Below are positions 15,417-22,801 of a stretch of DNA of 26,817 bases, piece by piece (position 1 is the first letter of the stretch; every line of letters starts with the position of its first letter). Both the position numbers and the translations under genes were made by a program. The notes under the pieces are model-generated. The model searched no databases and was not told the DNA's origin. It worked only from the letters and a program-made list of their open reading frames with translations. Source of the DNA: an uncultured Eubacteriales bacterium (lineage in GTDB: Bacteria; Bacillota; Clostridia; Oscillospirales; Acutalibacteraceae); NCBI GenBank assembly GCA_934486895.1, contig CAKSQZ010000020.1, positions 1 through 26,817 of the forward strand. The letters run 5' to 3'.

Positions 15417-16322
15417 TTAGTCTTTCCAGACTGCTTTATAAACGCTCTTTATCTTTGCAACACGCTCATCGTTTATTCTCGCAATGATTTTCTGAATGTG
15501 CGCGTATGTCTTAGGCATTTTAGCCTTCATATTCTTGTTGTCCTTAACATAAAGCTCATAGCAGCTCGCAAAGAATTCCCTTTGATTTTGCGATGCGTAG
15601 CTCTTGGTCGCCTTTTCATAATACTTCGATTTCTCGGCATTGTAGATGCTTGTGAAGTTTGCGCCGTCGCCTCCGCCGACAAATCCGATAAAGTGACCGA
15701 GCTCGTGATAGATAGTGGTGTAGTCGTCACTGGTTGCGATAAGACGCGTTTGAGTGTCATACCAGCCGCCGGGGAATTTGAGATCCGCTTTAACGCGATA
15801 GCCGAGATCGTTGAACGCCTTTATGACATTAGCGTCAACACGAGCCGCTGTCTTTGCTTTTATCTTTTCGGTAGCCGCATAAGCCTTTGCTTTGTATGTT
15901 TCGGTGGTTATGATCTTTGTGGTTCTAACTTTCCGAGTCGAACCCTTAGTGTATTTATCGGTGACAACAGTTCTTTCCTTAACGATCAATGTCTCCTGAT
16001 AATATGTGTATTTAGTGGTAGTTGTACGGGTGGTCGTTTTATCCGACACTTTAGCAGTTCTTGAGGAGCTTGCTTTAATGATCTTGCCTTTGCTGTTTTT
16101 CAGCGTTATTTTCTTAGTGTACGAATAAGTGTTTGTGTATTTTCTGGTTCTGGTAGAAACAGAGGTTTTCGAGGTATCCTTTTGAACGCCCGATTCGAGC
16201 TTCAGCTCCTCCACGGCTTCAGCACTCGCGCCGACAGTTGCTGCAGGCAGCATTGTGAGTGTTCCCGCTGTCATAATGAGCGACAGCGCAACAGCCAAAA
16301 CTTTTGAAATGATTTTTTTCAT
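15417..16322 (-). CDS. Secreted lethal-factor/PPEP-like zinc metallopeptidase, copy 2
   Basis: The 301-residue protein is a paralogue of the gene at 14461-15333. It has a closely similar signal peptide (MKKIISKVLAVALSLIMTAG against MRKILTKISAIALSLMMTAG), a Thr/Lys/Tyr-rich repeat region (about 50-145) and a C-terminal peptidase domain. The zinc site is HELGH (His206, Glu207, His210), with Tyr242 and Glu249 in SYASQNQREFFASCY, so all expected catalytic residues are present. Both copies end in AVWKD/LAWKD. The ATG at 16322 is chosen over an in-frame GTG at 16337, which lies inside a hairpin. It has its own good promoter and is first in the probable two-gene unit. The sequence has diverged enough to suggest different substrates. 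Confidence 0.82.
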   Translation of the reverse strand: MKKIISKVLAVALSLIMTAGTLTMLPAATVGASAEAVEELKLESGVQKDTSKTSVSTRTRKYTNTYSYTKKITLKNSKGKIIKASSSRTAKVSDKTTTRTTTTKYTYYQETLIVKERTVVTDKYTKGSTRKVRTTKIITTETYKAKAYAATEKIKAKTAARVDANVIKAFNDLGYRVKADLKFPGGWYDTQTRLIATSDDYTTIYHELGHFIGFVGGGDGANFTSIYNAEKSKYYEKATKSYASQNQREFFASCYELYVKDNKNMKAKMPKTYAHIQKIIARINDERVAKIKSVYKAVWKD

Positions 16323-16329
16323 AACTTTC

Positions 16330-16362
16330 GCAGACACGATATATCCGGTCTGCCTGCCTCCC
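16330..16362 (-). promoter_or_regulatory. Hairpin-spaced ribosome binding site of peptidase copy 2
   Basis: On the minus strand GGGAGG (16362-16357) is 34 bases from the ATG. GCAGAC (16353-16348) pairs with GTCTGC (16335-16330) between them; after folding about 10 bases remain. The closing GCAG/CTGC is the same as in copy 1, but the inner stem differs. Confidence 0.6.
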
Positions 16363-16399
16363 TTGATTTGATTAGGGAATAAAAAACTCCCCTATTATC

Positions 16400-16427
16400 A
16401 TTATACACAGAAAAATCTGGGTGTCAA
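16400..16427 (-). promoter_or_regulatory. Promoter of the metallopeptidase pair
   Basis: On the minus strand TTGACA (16427-16422), a 16-base spacer and TATAAT (16405-16400), about 70 bases before the start codon. Confidence 0.88.
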
Positions 16428-16725
16428 TATTGATATTCACATAAAAAATCAACAATCAGGCGATTTTTTAAGCAATTTGCACCAAGACGGATGTATGTCG
16501 GGGGAGTGTAAAAGCCGATGAACGGCAATATCTCCTGCTTTAAAATATTATGGCATAATCCTTTCATACGCAATGTTCAACCTGTCAGTCCGACAACGGC
16601 GGCGCTCGGTGAGAGCGGCGATGCCGTCGACACACTGAGCCGAAATAGTCACGAAAAGCGACTGCGGATTTAAATTCCATAGATGGCGAAACAGCTCGAA
16701 TTATCATATGTTTTTAAAATTTGTG
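16428..16725. other. Non-coding stretch with several stem-loops
   Basis: No ORF with a ribosome binding site is visible. Possible hairpins on the plus strand are GGAG/CTCC around GCCG-ATGAA-CGGC (16503-16535), and GCTCGGTG/CACTGAGC (16604-16611 with 16633-16640) enclosing CGGC-GAT-GCCG. The function is unknown; a small RNA or a decayed leader is possible. Confidence 0.35.
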
Positions 16726-16754
16726 TTGACAATTCCTTATTGTACGGCTATAAT
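16726..16754 (+). promoter_or_regulatory. Promoter of the TPP riboswitch/thiT transcript
   Basis: TTGACA (16726-16731), a 17-base spacer and TATAAT (16749-16754): a full consensus. Confidence 0.93.
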
Positions 16755-16765
16755 AAAAATGAACT

Positions 16766-16858
16766 GAATAGGGGTGCTGGTGCAGTCCGGCTGAGATCGA
16801 GCGCAATGCCGCTCGGGACCCATATAACCTGATACGGATAATGCCGGCGTAGGAATTG
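16766..16858 (+). ncRNA. TPP riboswitch (THI element)
   Basis: The conserved THI-box blocks are present in order: AGGGGTGC, GGCTGAGATCGAG, GGGACCC, AACCTGATACGGATAATGCC and GGCGTAGGAA. Thiamine diphosphate binding would favour the downstream terminator and shut off thiT. Confidence 0.96.
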
Positions 16859-16868
16859 ATTTGATTTT

Positions 16869-16900
16869 AAACGAGCGGACATTTTCACCGCTCGTTTTTT
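16869..16900 (+). terminator. TPP riboswitch expression-platform terminator
   Basis: AAACGAGCGG (16869-16878) pairs with CCGCTCGTTT (16888-16897) and runs into a T-tract, before the thiT start. Confidence 0.92.
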
Positions 16901-16931
16901 TGCGCTGACGAAAAGAAAGGAAAGACTGAAA

Positions 16932-17759
16932 ATGAAAACAAAAGTAAGACCGATAGTATGGCTGACGGAGAGCGCCGTTATGATCGCTCTCGCAACAGTG
17001 CTGAGCTTTATAAAGCTGCTCGATCTGCCCTACGGCGGCAGTATCACGATAGGCAGTATGCTCCCGATGATCGTTATCGCTTACCGCTACGGTATCGGCA
17101 GAGGTATGATAACAGGCTTGGTATACAGCGTTATCCAGCTTCTGTGCGGTATCGGCACACTCGAATATGCAACCTCATTTACGGCGGCAGTTGCGATAAT
17201 TATGCTCGATTATATCATCGCATTCGCAGTAACGGGTCTCGGCGGCCTTTTCCGCGATAAATTCAAAAACGATCAGACCGCAGAACTTATTTCAGGCGCA
17301 GTGCTCGTCTGTCTGCTCAGATATATATGCCATGTAATTTCAGGTTGCACGGTTTGGGCAGGCGTATCCATCCCCAGCTCCGACGGGCTTATATATTCGT
17401 TGTCCTACAATGCAACCTATATGATCCCCGAAACGGTCATAGTCGTTGTCCTTTTGTGGTATCTATCGGGAATTGTTGATTTTCGATCCGAAAATCTCCG
17501 CCCGACAGTACGCAAAAAGACAAAATCACCGGCAGCTCTTGTCCTGGGCTCGATCGGTTGGCTGGCCGCCGTCGGTGCAGTGATATACGATACCGTTGCG
17601 GTATTCGGAGTTCTTCAGAACCCCGACTCGGGCGAATTCGATTTCTCGCTTATAGGATCCGCTCCGTGGTGCGTTATCGGTATCGTGACGGGCATTTGCG
17701 CCGTAATTTGCGCTGTTTTGCTTATAATTTCGCACAACTGCAGCAAAGCCGAAAAGTAA
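16932..17759 (+). CDS. thiT: Thiamine ECF transporter S component ThiT, with C-terminal extension
   Basis: The 275-residue membrane protein has the ThiT pattern: a TESAVMIALATVLSFIKLLD first helix, a YGGSITIGSMLPMI loop, and the thiamine-site region WAGVSIPSSDGLIYSLSYN followed by ATYMIPE. ThiT binds thiamine in the membrane and works with a shared ECF energising module encoded elsewhere. The TPP riboswitch upstream agrees. Standard ThiT has about 180-200 residues and six helices; here about 75 extra residues add two more helices (about 198-215 and 240-265) and a Lys-rich end. AAAGGA (16916-16921) precedes the ATG by 10 bases. A terminator separates it from the HAD gene. Confidence 0.93.
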   Translation: MKTKVRPIVWLTESAVMIALATVLSFIKLLDLPYGGSITIGSMLPMIVIAYRYGIGRGMITGLVYSVIQLLCGIGTLEYATSFTAAVAIIMLDYIIAFAVTGLGGLFRDKFKNDQTAELISGAVLVCLLRYICHVISGCTVWAGVSIPSSDGLIYSLSYNATYMIPETVIVVVLLWYLSGIVDFRSENLRPTVRKKTKSPAALVLGSIGWLAAVGAVIYDTVAVFGVLQNPDSGEFDFSLIGSAPWCVIGIVTGICAVICAVLLIISHNCSKAEK

Positions 17760-17773
17760 AATCACAAAAAATA

Positions 17774-17802
17774 TTGCAAAAGCAAAATATTTCTGTCATA
17801 AT
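17774..17802 (+). promoter_or_regulatory. Possible promoter of the HAD/radical SAM/protease operon
   Basis: TTGCAA (17774-17779), a 17-base spacer and CATAAT (17797-17802). The start point would fall inside the following hairpin. Confidence 0.45.
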
Positions 17803-17831
17803 AGACTGTGGGGAAACCCGCAGTCTTTTTT
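17803..17831 (+). terminator. Terminator after thiT
   Basis: AGACTGTGGG (17803-17812) pairs with CCCGCAGTCT (17817-17826, one T-G pair), loop GAAA, then a run of Ts. Confidence 0.85.
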
Positions 17832-17844
17832 GAGGTGTGGAGAA

Positions 17845-18486
17845 ATGTATAAAGGCGCGATCTTTGATATGGACGGCACATTGCTCGATTCGATGCATAT
17901 GTGGCGCACGCTCGGCAGCAGCTTTCTGAAGGAGCACGGTATTGTTGTCACCGATGAGCTGTTTCATCAGCTCGAGCATATGCGGCTTGAAGAGGCGGCT
18001 CGGTACTTTGCGGAAAACTATGAGCAGTTTCGCGATCTCACCGTCGAGCAGGCTTTTAATTATTGGTTCAAAAAGATCGGCGATGAATACCGCACGAATA
18101 TAAAGGTGAAAGGCCATTCCGATGAATTTTTGCGTTATCTTAAATCAAAAGGCGTAAAGACGGCGGTCGCCAGCGTGACGGATAAGCCGCTTATCAAAAC
18201 CGCGCTCTCAAAGCATAATATGCTCGATTGCTTTGATTATATCACCTGCACGGGAGAAGTCGGCAGGGATAAGCATTTTCCCGATATTTATTTTAAATGT
18301 ATGAATTCGCTCGGGCTCGAAATTTCCGAATGCACCGTGTTTGAGGACAGCTTGTATGCCGCAAAAACAGCGTCGGCAGCCGGATTTCACACAGTCGGAA
18401 TGTTCGATAAATACACATCGGGCAGCGAAGCCGAGTTTGCGGCAGCGTGCGACATTGTTGTGCATGATTGGCGTGAGCTTATATAA
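17845..18486 (+). CDS. HAD-superfamily phosphatase (beta-phosphoglucomutase/phosphatase-like)
   Basis: The 213-residue protein has HAD motif I FDMDGTLLDS (Asp8 and Asp10), a helical cap domain (about 15-90), motif II around AVASVTDKP, motif III Lys in GRDKHFPD and motif IV as FEDSLYAAKTA. This is subfamily I with a C1-type cap, as in phosphoglycolate phosphatase and beta-phosphoglucomutase; the substrate is not predictable. GAGGTG (17833-17838) is six bases before the ATG at 17845, preferred over an in-frame TTG at 17830. Its stop codon TAA overlaps by one base the ATG of the next gene, so the two are translationally linked. Confidence 0.9.
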   Translation: MYKGAIFDMDGTLLDSMHMWRTLGSSFLKEHGIVVTDELFHQLEHMRLEEAARYFAENYEQFRDLTVEQAFNYWFKKIGDEYRTNIKVKGHSDEFLRYLKSKGVKTAVASVTDKPLIKTALSKHNMLDCFDYITCTGEVGRDKHFPDIYFKCMNSLGLEISECTVFEDSLYAAKTASAAGFHTVGMFDKYTSGSEAEFAAACDIVVHDWRELI

Positions 18487-19367
18487 TGGGTGAGTGCAGA
18501 CTTTGCCCGAGACTTTGCGGGACAGACAGAAGCCGCGGTGTCGGATTTTGCGGCGCTCGCGATAAAGCGGTCGTTGCAAGAGCGAGCCTTCATAAATGGG
18601 AAGAGCCGTGCGTTTCGGTCGGTGCGGGAGCGGGCACGATATTTTTCTCCCCTTGCAACCTTCGCTGTGCTTTCTGCCAGAATATCGATATTTCGCACAA
18701 TAAAAAAGGCAAAGAGCTGTCCGACAGCGAGCTTGCCGAGCTGATGTTAAAGCTTCAGAAAATCGGCGCCGATAATATCGATCTTGTAACGCCGACTCCC
18801 TATGCCGAGAATATCCGCTCGGCTGTCGCGCTTATAAAAGATCGGCTTTTTATCCCCGTTATCTATAACTGTTCGGGCTATGAACTTTCGAATACTGTTA
18901 TTAGCCTTAAAGGCACAGTCGATATTTTCCTTACCGATATTAAGTTTAAAGACAGTGAAAAAAGCGGAAAATATCTTAAAGCACCCGATTATTACAATGC
19001 CGCCGTCTCATCGCTTTCTGCGATGATCGAAACAGTCGGCAAACCGAAATTCAGCGACGATAAGCTTATATCGGGCGTGATAGTGCGTCATCTTGTTATG
19101 CCGGGGTGCTACCGTGATTCGCTTGAGATCCTGAATGATCTGAAAGAAAGGTTCGGCACAGAGAGCTTTATTTTGTCGCTGATGAGCCAGTATATCCCGT
19201 GCGGCGACCTGTCAGACTTTCCCGAGATCGATCGCAGGGTCACATCATTTGAATACAAAAAGGTGACTGACCGCGCAGCCGACCTCGGCTTTCGCGGATA
19301 TACTCAGCAGCGCGACAGTGCCGACACCGACTACATACCCGACTTTTCAGACGGAGGCGTTTTATGA
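18486..19367 (+). CDS. PflX-like radical SAM protein
   Basis: The 293-residue protein resembles the uncharacterised PflX family (COG1313). An N-terminal Cys cluster, C-x2-C-x3-C-x10-C (Cys4, 7, 11, 22), is followed by the radical SAM motif CNLRCAFCQN (Cys57, 61, 64), which binds a 4Fe-4S cluster and S-adenosylmethionine. The core includes VTPTPYAENIRSAV and VIVRHLVMPGC. Usual members have FFSGCNLRC; here Gly is replaced by Pro. It may be a glycyl-radical-enzyme activase-like or a maturation protein, but no partner is encoded nearby. The start overlaps the HAD stop by one base, and its stop overlaps the next start (ATGA), so three genes form a tight operon. Confidence 0.88.
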   Translation: MGECRLCPRLCGTDRSRGVGFCGARDKAVVARASLHKWEEPCVSVGAGAGTIFFSPCNLRCAFCQNIDISHNKKGKELSDSELAELMLKLQKIGADNIDLVTPTPYAENIRSAVALIKDRLFIPVIYNCSGYELSNTVISLKGTVDIFLTDIKFKDSEKSGKYLKAPDYYNAAVSSLSAMIETVGKPKFSDDKLISGVIVRHLVMPGCYRDSLEILNDLKERFGTESFILSLMSQYIPCGDLSDFPEIDRRVTSFEYKKVTDRAADLGFRGYTQQRDSADTDYIPDFSDGGVL

Positions 19368-20533
19368 AAATAAAAATACCGAAAAAAGCGGCGGCGTTCA
19401 CAGCGGCGGCAGTATTGCTTTCGTTTGCGGCAGGCTTTTGCGTATCGCATTTTCTTTTCCCGAACGATATAAAGTATGATCGGATAATCAGCCTGATGGA
19501 GAAGTATTATCTTTATGACTTCGACAGAGCCGCACTTAAAGACGGTGCGTACAGCGGCGCAGTTGCCGCCCTCGGAGATGATTATTCCTATTACTATAAT
19601 GAAGAAGCGGCGGCGGATAAAAAGCAGTCGGACGCAGGCAAAGCCGTTATGCTCGGCATAATGCTCTCGCGCCACCCCGATACGAACGCGCTCACAGTGA
19701 CCTATGTCCATTCAAATTCGCCTGCGAAAAAGGCGGGCATTCAAAAGGGCGACATCATAACCGCGATCAACGGCGAGAGCACCGACAAGCTCAGCGTTTC
19801 TGATTCGGCGGCTCTTATAAAAAAGGAGGAGGGCGCCGAATGTACCCTCGATATACTCCGCGATAACGGGAAAATGACAATTAAGTGCGAGCTTTTTGAA
19901 TTTGTTGAAGATTCGGTGAGATACCGTATGATCGGCAGTATCGGATATATTTATATCAGCGGTTTCGATCAGAGCACGCCCGAACAATTCAAGAACGCGA
20001 TCGGATATGTTAACGGACAAAACGCCGATTCGCTGATAATCGATTTGCGAAACGACCTCGGCGGACTCACCGCGGCGCTTAAAGACACCTTGCAGTCGAT
20101 CTATCCCGATTCGGATATTGTGAGAGTTAAAGATAAGAACGGCAATATATCGGTCAGCGAGCGGACAGGCAGCGGCAATGAATATCAAAACCCGATAGTC
20201 GCCCTCACAAACGGCTACACCGCAAGCTCCGCAGAGCTGTTTTCGCTCGCGGTTAGAGAGCACGGCGGCACGCTCATCGGAGATAAGACCTACGGCAAGG
20301 GCGTCGTCCAGACGACATATACGCTGTGGGACGGTTCGGCGGTCAAGCTGACAACGGGCTTGCTTGTCGATAAAAACGGCGAAAGCTATAATAAAAATGG
20401 CATTGAGCCCGATGTTTCGGTGCCGCAAAGCGATAAGGCTCAGAAGTATGCGGCGTTTCTCAGCGATGATGAGGATACACAGCTGCAAGCCGCAATTTCT
20501 TATTTAAAAGACAAAAAATCGGCAAAAAAATAA
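19364..20533 (+). CDS. Membrane-anchored S41 C-terminal processing peptidase with PDZ domain
   Basis: The 389-residue protein has an N-terminal signal anchor (about 8-31), a short helical part, a PDZ domain (about 95-180, with VHSNSPAKKAGIQKGDIITA) and an S41 protease core. The probable nucleophile Ser288 is in NGYTASSAE and the general-base Lys312 in GKGVVQ (Lys and Gln four apart, as in CtpB). It ends with NGIEPDVSVPQ, as in CtpA/CtpB. Such enzymes trim or degrade exported proteins. The ATG overlaps the stop of the PflX-like gene (ATGA), which suggests translational coupling. There is no obvious terminator after it; the two-component operon follows 92 bases later. Confidence 0.93.
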   Translation: MKIKIPKKAAAFTAAAVLLSFAAGFCVSHFLFPNDIKYDRIISLMEKYYLYDFDRAALKDGAYSGAVAALGDDYSYYYNEEAAADKKQSDAGKAVMLGIMLSRHPDTNALTVTYVHSNSPAKKAGIQKGDIITAINGESTDKLSVSDSAALIKKEEGAECTLDILRDNGKMTIKCELFEFVEDSVRYRMIGSIGYIYISGFDQSTPEQFKNAIGYVNGQNADSLIIDLRNDLGGLTAALKDTLQSIYPDSDIVRVKDKNGNISVSERTGSGNEYQNPIVALTNGYTASSAELFSLAVREHGGTLIGDKTYGKGVVQTTYTLWDGSAVKLTTGLLVDKNGESYNKNGIEPDVSVPQSDKAQKYAAFLSDDEDTQLQAAISYLKDKKSAKK

Positions 20534-20587
20534 AAATGTGTTTTAAATGCGTTAAAAAAATATTCACTTTATTTTTGAAAACAGAGG

Positions 20588-20593
20588 TATAAT
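20588..20593 (+). promoter_or_regulatory. Candidate -10 element before the two-component operon
   Basis: A consensus TATAAT lies 33 bases before the response regulator start. The -35 is poor (TTCACT at 20563-20568 with a long 19-base spacer), so activation or autoregulation is possible. Confidence 0.4.
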
Positions 20594-20625
20594 AAGTACA
20601 GAAAGTTCATCAGGAGGGATTTTTT

Positions 20626-21330
20626 ATGAGCGGAAAAATAAAAATAATGGTCGTGGACGATGATAATAATATCTGCGAGTATCTGCGGCTTTATCTCGAA
20701 AAAGAGGGCTATGATGTCATGATCTGCCACGACGGTCAGGAGGCAATAGATAATTTCCAGAAATACTCGCCGTCGCTCATTCTGCTCGATGTTATGATGC
20801 CGAAGCTCGACGGCTGGCAGACCTGCCGCGATATCCGCAAGACTTCGGATGTCCCCGTTATCATGATAACCGCCAAGGGAGAGACCTTTGATAAGGTGCT
20901 CGGCCTTGAGATCGGAGCGGACGATTATATTGTAAAGCCGTTTGAGGCAAAGGAAGTTATCGCAAGAGTCAAAGCGGTTCTCCGCAGAAGCGGCGGCAAC
21001 AATTCCGATAATGTCAAGCGTGTTGAATACGATAAGCTCATCATCAACCTCACAAACTATGAGATGATAGTAAACGGTAAGCAGGTCGATACTCCACCTA
21101 AGGAGCTTGAGCTTATCTATCATCTTGCGTCCAACCCAAATAAGGTCTACACCCGCGATCAGCTTCTCGACGAGGTGTGGGGATTTGACTACTACGGCGA
21201 CAGCCGAACAGTTGATGTTCATGTTAAAAGGCTCAGAGAAAAGCTTGAGAATGTGTCGGATCAGTGGAGTCTTGAAACAGTCTGGGGCAGAGGCTATAAG
21301 TTCAAGACCAACGACACATCTGCTCAATGA
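20626..21330 (+). CDS. OmpR/PhoB-family response regulator
   Basis: The 234-residue protein has a receiver domain (about 5-120) with acidic pocket VVDDD (Asp11-13), phospho-acceptor Asp55 in ILLDVMMPKLDG, Thr in ITAKG and Lys in DDYIVKPF. A winged-helix DNA-binding domain (about 135-230) follows, with the transactivation loop and the GYKF end. AGGAGG (20612-20617) precedes the ATG by 8 bases. The stop codon overlaps the start of the histidine kinase (ATGA). It probably controls its own operon and the downstream HtrA-like protease, like CssRS or CiaRH systems; that is inference from gene order. Confidence 0.96.
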   Translation: MSGKIKIMVVDDDNNICEYLRLYLEKEGYDVMICHDGQEAIDNFQKYSPSLILLDVMMPKLDGWQTCRDIRKTSDVPVIMITAKGETFDKVLGLEIGADDYIVKPFEAKEVIARVKAVLRRSGGNNSDNVKRVEYDKLIINLTNYEMIVNGKQVDTPPKELELIYHLASNPNKVYTRDQLLDEVWGFDYYGDSRTVDVHVKRLREKLENVSDQWSLETVWGRGYKFKTNDTSAQ

Positions 21331-22772
21331 GGGCGAAAAACAGTATCTTCTTTAAATATTTCTCAATAACGGCGACAATTCTGCTTTGCAGCTTTGTTAT
21401 ATACAGCTCGATACTTATCGTGTATTCACGAACTCAGTGGATCAATGAGAAAAACTCGATCCTCGGCAGAAATGTCCACACAATAGCCGAGCAGACCGAG
21501 CAGTCGCTCAATAACAACAGCTTCAGCCAGCAAACGAATAAACTGCTCGATATTTCGGGCGATATTGTCGGCGCGGAAATATTCATAGCAGATACATCGG
21601 GCGACTATATTTCCTGCAGTCATCCGCAGTCGGAGGATTGCTCTCATAAATCAAACACTGTCCCGAGCGATCTTATGGATAAGATAAATTCGGGAGAGGA
21701 TGTCTATGCGTTCGGAACAGTCGGCAGTATGTATCAAAGCGGTCACTACACCGTCGGCACCCCGATATATTACGCCGGCAAGGTCGCAGGCGGCGTTTTT
21801 GCAAGTGTGCCGAGCGCCGATCTGAACGGCTATATCAGAGAGCTTGTCCGCATAATTCTCATCTGTGCGCTGATAGTTATGCTCATGGCGTTTATCGCTA
21901 TATATATCGTCACAGCTCAGCTCACCCGCCCGATCCGTCTTATGGCGCAGGCAGCAAGAAAGCTGGAGCAGGGCGAATTTATTCAGAGCATACCTATCGA
22001 AAGCCGCGATGAGATCGGACTTTTATCGGAGGAATTCAACCGAATGTCCAAGTCGCTCGCATCGCTTGAGAATATGCGCCGAAGCTTTATATCGAGCGTG
22101 TCGCACGAGCTGAAAACCCCGATGACAACTATCTCCGGCTTTGTAGACGGCATTTTGGACGGAACGATACCGCCCGAGCGGCAGGAAAAATATCTCAAAA
22201 TAGTTTCCGATGAAACCAAAAGACTGTCGCGGCTTGTTAATTCCATGCTTCAGCTCTCGAAGCTTGAAAATGAGGAAATGAAGCTGAATATAACCACCTT
22301 CAATGCGACCGATATGCTGCTTCAGATCCTGTTCTCATTTGAAGACAAGATCGAGAAAAAGAAGATCGACATTCGCGGACTTGATAATATGCTCACTGTT
22401 TTTCTTTCCGCAGATAAGGATCTTTTGTATCAGGTCGTGTATAATATCACCGAGAACGCCGTTAAATTCACACCCGAGGGCGGCTATATAGAGTTCGATA
22501 TGCATCTTGTGAAGGACGAAGTCCATCTCTCTGTCAAAAACTCTGGCGAGGGACTGACAGAAGAAGAGCTCTCAAAGATCTTCGAGCGTTTTTATAAGAC
22601 CGACCGCTCGAGAAGCGAGGACAAAACAGGCATGGGATTCGGGCTGTATATTGTCAAAATGATAGTAAAACTGCATAAAGGCAATGTCAGGGCAACAAGT
22701 ATCAAAGGCGAGTACACCTGCTTCGAAGTCACTTTGCCCAACGCTATGACGCAAAAGCAGATAGAACGATAA
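21327..22772 (+). CDS. Sensor histidine kinase with extracytoplasmic Cys/His sensor loop
   Basis: The 481-residue protein has two transmembrane helices (about 12-33 and 173-195) bounding an extracytoplasmic domain of about 140 residues. A HAMP domain (about 196-248), HisKA with the phosphorylated His260 in SSVSHELKTP, and a HATPase domain follow, with the N-box NITENAVKFTP and G-boxes KDRSRSEDKTGMGFGLYIVK in approximate form. The sensor domain carries CSHPQSEDCSH (Cys97, His99, Cys105, His107), a pattern that could bind metal or respond to redox state. The ATG overlaps the response-regulator stop. The HtrA-like gene follows 29 bases later with no terminator between. Confidence 0.95.
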   Translation: MRAKNSIFFKYFSITATILLCSFVIYSSILIVYSRTQWINEKNSILGRNVHTIAEQTEQSLNNNSFSQQTNKLLDISGDIVGAEIFIADTSGDYISCSHPQSEDCSHKSNTVPSDLMDKINSGEDVYAFGTVGSMYQSGHYTVGTPIYYAGKVAGGVFASVPSADLNGYIRELVRIILICALIVMLMAFIAIYIVTAQLTRPIRLMAQAARKLEQGEFIQSIPIESRDEIGLLSEEFNRMSKSLASLENMRRSFISSVSHELKTPMTTISGFVDGILDGTIPPERQEKYLKIVSDETKRLSRLVNSMLQLSKLENEEMKLNITTFNATDMLLQILFSFEDKIEKKKIDIRGLDNMLTVFLSADKDLLYQVVYNITENAVKFTPEGGYIEFDMHLVKDEVHLSVKNSGEGLTEEELSKIFERFYKTDRSRSEDKTGMGFGLYIVKMIVKLHKGNVRATSIKGEYTCFEVTLPNAMTQKQIER

Positions 22773-22801
22773 TTTATTCTTTTGGAAAGGGATTGAAGAT
22801 A

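Noticed and set aside
19712..20488. Long minus-strand ORF opposite the S41 protease gene
   Set aside because: It overlaps the protease completely and shows no known motif; similar shadows lie at 20569-21327, 6972-7712 and 5652-6356.
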